This document shows, one piece after another, positions 61,430 through 64,000 of a stretch of 64,000 nt of DNA. The stretch is from positions 88,856,264-88,920,263 of the forward strand of contig NC_088797.1 of assembly GCF_011386835.1 (NCBI RefSeq). The letters are read 5' to 3'. Made by a program: the position numbers and the translations under genes. Origin of the DNA: Chrysemys picta bellii (taxonomy: Eukaryota; Chordata; Testudines; Emydidae). The notes under the pieces are model-generated. The model was given only the letters and a program-made list of their open reading frames with translations, was not told the DNA's origin and made no database searches. The first letter of the stretch is position 1. The number at the start of each line of letters is the position of its first letter.

Positions 61430-61640
61430 TGCACAAGTGGAAAATGAAAGACTCCGCTTTGTGCCTCTGCGGTGAACATCCAAACCACTGAACACATCAA
61501 AATGCAGTGCCCCAACTATGGATTCAAAAGTGAATTGGATGATATTCACAATGTCACAGAAGAGACCTTGAAATGGCTTATGGACCTACAAATGCATCTG
61601 CAGAATGTTGCTCTGAAGGTTCCATACACAGGAGAGAAAA
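61430..61640 (+). pseudogene. C-terminal remnant of another LINE
   Basis: A short frame (61472-61711) reads IQTTEHIKMQCPNYGFKSEL and DDIHNVTEETLKWLMDLQ. The pattern QTxxHI-x-CPxY followed by a Leu/Trp end resembles the C-terminal Cys-His segment of other non-LTR retrotransposons. Identification is tentative. Confidence 0.4.
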
Positions 61641-62630
61641 CAGTTGATGCCTGTGGTGGTCCTATGCAAAGTACACACTCAGCAGCACTGGCAGGAGCAG
61701 AGAAGAAATAATTAAAGACTCATGGGCACCATAAGGTTCACTCTCTTCCTCTTGCCTGCTCCAACGGAGAATCACTATGTGTCAAGTGAAGACCTGATCC
61801 TTCAGTGCTCCAGGGGGCACAAAAAAGAACAGAGAAAATAAATTGCTTCTCCCAAAATTGCTAGCCCCCAAAATTAAAAAACCAGGGAGTCAGATCCACC
61901 AAATCATGTTTTGTTTTTTGTTTTTTGTTTTTAAGATTTTTAAATTCCCCTTGCCCACCCCCAGTGCATGTACGACAATGCCAGTGCTCTCTCTTTATTG
62001 ACTACAAATTCACAAGAGTTGATTTTAACCCCTGTTGAAGGAGCTCTCACTAATGGATCCACGAAGATCCATTCTGCTCAGCACTGTACAAACACATAGG
62101 AAGAAATAGTTCCCACCATTCAAAGTGCAAAGTGTGATGGTGCCTTTGTGACATGAGAGCTTGAACTGAGACTCTACCAACTCATCTCATCTTAGGGCTA
62201 CCACTCATCTGTTAGATGGGAACGCTTTTTAATCCCTGTTAAATTGGGCAAGATTCAAACTGATCATTTACAGGTAAAGGGCCCTGTAGCTCACCAGCAA
62301 TACATAGAGGCATCCAGTCCCCCAACAATGCTAACATTGCACCTTCAAGAATGAGCCTTGCTTTCTGGAAAGACATTTATTAAACTGAGTTTTGACATTT
62401 TTAGAGCATACAGAGAAAGTCTTTCACAGGCAAAGTCTCTCACATGTTGCTCTCAATCTCACACACTCAGACAGCCGCACCTTTTTCTTAAAGTGACAGC
62501 TCCCATTAAGTAATACAAATAATAAAAATGAAACATCCAAATTGACTTCTAAATACATTTTACTGCACTAACTTTTATACATTTATTTTCACCCCATGTG
62601 TCAGCAGCAGTGTCCATGCACCATGCGGCT
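61641..62630. other. Intronic sequence, nothing recognised
   Basis: A 'tttttgttttttgttttt' run at 61915-61935. No element ends seen. Confidence 0.5.
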
Positions 62631-63019
62631 CCTGCAGAACTGCTGCCTAGCCACTCTTTAGTCTCTAGCAGTGCATGAGATTCTTCCATCCTAAGTGCAG
62701 GACTCTGCACTTGTCCTTGTTGAACCTCATCACATTTCTTTTGGCCCAAACCTCTAATTTGTCTAGGTCCCTCAGTATCCTATCCCTACCCTCCAGTGTA
62801 TCTACCACTCCTCCCAGTTTAGCGTCATCTGCAAACTTGCTGAGGGTGCAATCCACGCCATCCTCCAGATCATTAATGAGGATATTGAACAAAACTGGCC
62901 CCAGGACTGACCCTTGGGGCACTCCGCTTGATACCGGCTGTCAACTAGACATGGAGCCATTGATCACTAGCCGTTGAGCCCGATGATCTAGCCAGCTTTC
63001 TATCCACCTTATAATCCAG
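62631..63019 (-). mobile_element. CR1 LINE internal fragment
   Basis: On the minus strand gives [20 protein letters not shown] then [20 protein letters not shown] (62665-62922), the reverse-transcriptase core, in one open frame of about 85 codons. Both ends are missing, including the 3' tail, so it is not a simple 5'-truncated insertion. It is closest to the 7136 and 32635 copies. Confidence 0.9.
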
Positions 63020-63604
63020 CTTTCATTAGGTGTGTATGGCTTGTGCATTTTAGTATTTGCAGTTTAAAGAAAGAATCACTGCAAAAGACCACAGATTAAC
63101 ACCACGTGATTTTTTTAAACAAATCATTTGTCCTTCTCTTAATACTTTTCATGTACTAATCGCTCTTTCACTGGTAGTGGTTTGTGTCAACGTACCAATA
63201 TAACATGCTCTGTTCCAGAGATGAATTCTAGCTGTTAAGGTGTATAGATCTGTTTTTTCCAAGAGTGACTTTCAGTAAGTGCAGCTACACACTTTCCCAC
63301 AAATCAGGATTTTCAGCATGGTTGGTTAGGTCATATTTTCAGAGAAAGGATTACCCACATTACTTATTATTATTATTAATGTACATAGGCACCTGAATTA
63401 GATTTCAGAATGAAGATGAAATTTTCTAGCAATTGATTTCGTGATGGGCGTTTTGGTTTATTATTTTATCATATTCATTTCAGAAAGGGGAATTTCATTT
63501 ATCTGAGAGCAAAATTCAAATAGACTGATAGTCTACAACCCATCAATTCACAATATACACTACCTGATCTATATCAGGAACACAAGCCACAGGCTGGCAA
63601 GTTA
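63020..63604. other. Intronic sequence, nothing recognised
   Basis: AT-rich, with a short TTA repeat at about 63365-63378. Confidence 0.5.
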
Positions 63605-63612
63605 CTTTTAAC

Positions 63613-63736
63613 TAGGGTGACCAGATAGCAAGTGTGAAAAATTGGGACAGGGGGTGGGGGGCAATAGAAGCCCATATTAAAAAAAGCCCCAAATATCAGG
63701 ACTGTCCCTATAAAATCGGGACATCTGATCACCCTA
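63613..63736. mobile_element. Short palindromic hAT-like MITE
   Basis: Inverted ends TAGGGTGACCAGAT and ATCTGATCACCCTA, flanked by a perfect 8-bp duplication CTTTTAAC (63605-63612 and 63737-63744). 124 bp. Inner words AATTGGGACAGG and CCTATAAAATCGGGAC also pair partly. The ends resemble, but differ from, those of the TAGGGTTACCAT family. Confidence 0.93.
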
Positions 63737-63807
63737 CTTTTAACCATCACTGAAGAGTGGATTTGTCTTTCTTTACCAACCTCAGCACTAAAAATGGGAG
63801 TCACTAA

Positions 63808-64000
63808 GGGTATGTCTACACTACGAGAGTAGTTCGATTTTACTTAAATCGAATTTCTGGAATTGATATTGCAAATTTGAACGTGTGTGTCCACACTAAG
63901 GACAGTAATTCGACTTTGTGAGTCCACACTAACGGGGAAAGCGTCAACATTGGAAGCGGTGCACTGTGGGCAGCTATCCCACAGTTCCCGCAGTCCCCGC
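63808..64000 (+). repeat. Non-autonomous element, cut by the window end
   Basis: Starts near 'gggtatgtctacactacgag', then 'cgattttacttaaatcgaattt', 'tgtccacactaaggacag' and 'gcactgtgggcagctatccc'. The 'tctacactac' start recurs in reduced form at 33020 and 2000. The right end is outside the window. Confidence 0.55.

Overview
This window is intergenic-looking, repeat-rich vertebrate DNA that lies inside a single host gene. Three coding exons on the minus strand read as the first coding part of MICU1, the EF-hand regulator of the mitochondrial calcium uniporter. Exon 2 holds the start codon (50946-51107), followed by exon 3 (12135-12315) and exon 4 (1706-1868). Splice phases, donors and acceptors agree, giving an uninterrupted N-terminal 168 residues. 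The rest is intron 1 (from 51108 past the window end), intron 2 (12316-50945, 38.6 kb) and intron 3 (1869-12134, 10.3 kb). I saw no other host gene, no RNA gene and no CRISPR array.

The repeats point to a non-avian sauropsid, most likely a turtle, with a crocodilian as the alternative. There are many CR1 LINEs of differing age, a Penelope-like fragment with a GIY-YIG domain, several hAT families with 8-bp target duplications, pogo/Tigger-like elements flanked by TA, and solo LTRs. Birds rarely carry this mixture of DNA transposons. The species call is inference.

Layout. 1-13 kb: MICU1 exons 4 and 3, a deleted hAT copy with a GC-rich passenger, a CR1 with broken reverse transcriptase, and an LTR. 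14-23 kb: a GC-rich hAT-like element with a minisatellite core, then a 5.15-kb hAT with perfect 8-bp target duplications that has itself received a solo LTR, a LINE tail and a TA-flanked element, then a Tigger-like element full of hairpins. 23.6-26.3 kb: the eroded remains of an uncharacterised protein gene carrying a Penelope-like insertion and a palindromic hAT. 31.6-34.8 kb: two abutting CR1 copies, the younger split by a 233-bp element. 36-44 kb: small TA elements, a CR1 lacking its catalytic site, a second hAT family and LTRs. 46-56 kb: more CR1 and hAT nests, MICU1 exon 2, and a third GC-rich hAT-like copy. 56.4-59.5 kb: a CR1 with an intact 942-codon ORF2. 59.7-64 kb: further LINE and MITE debris.

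The most informative points are the diverged linker encoded by MICU1 exon 3, the intact CR1 ORF2, the GC-rich element family whose three copies carry different internal expansions, the multi-layer insertion order that the window's own empty sites support, and the uncharacterised coding remnant at 23.6-26.3 kb. I found no convincing new functional system.
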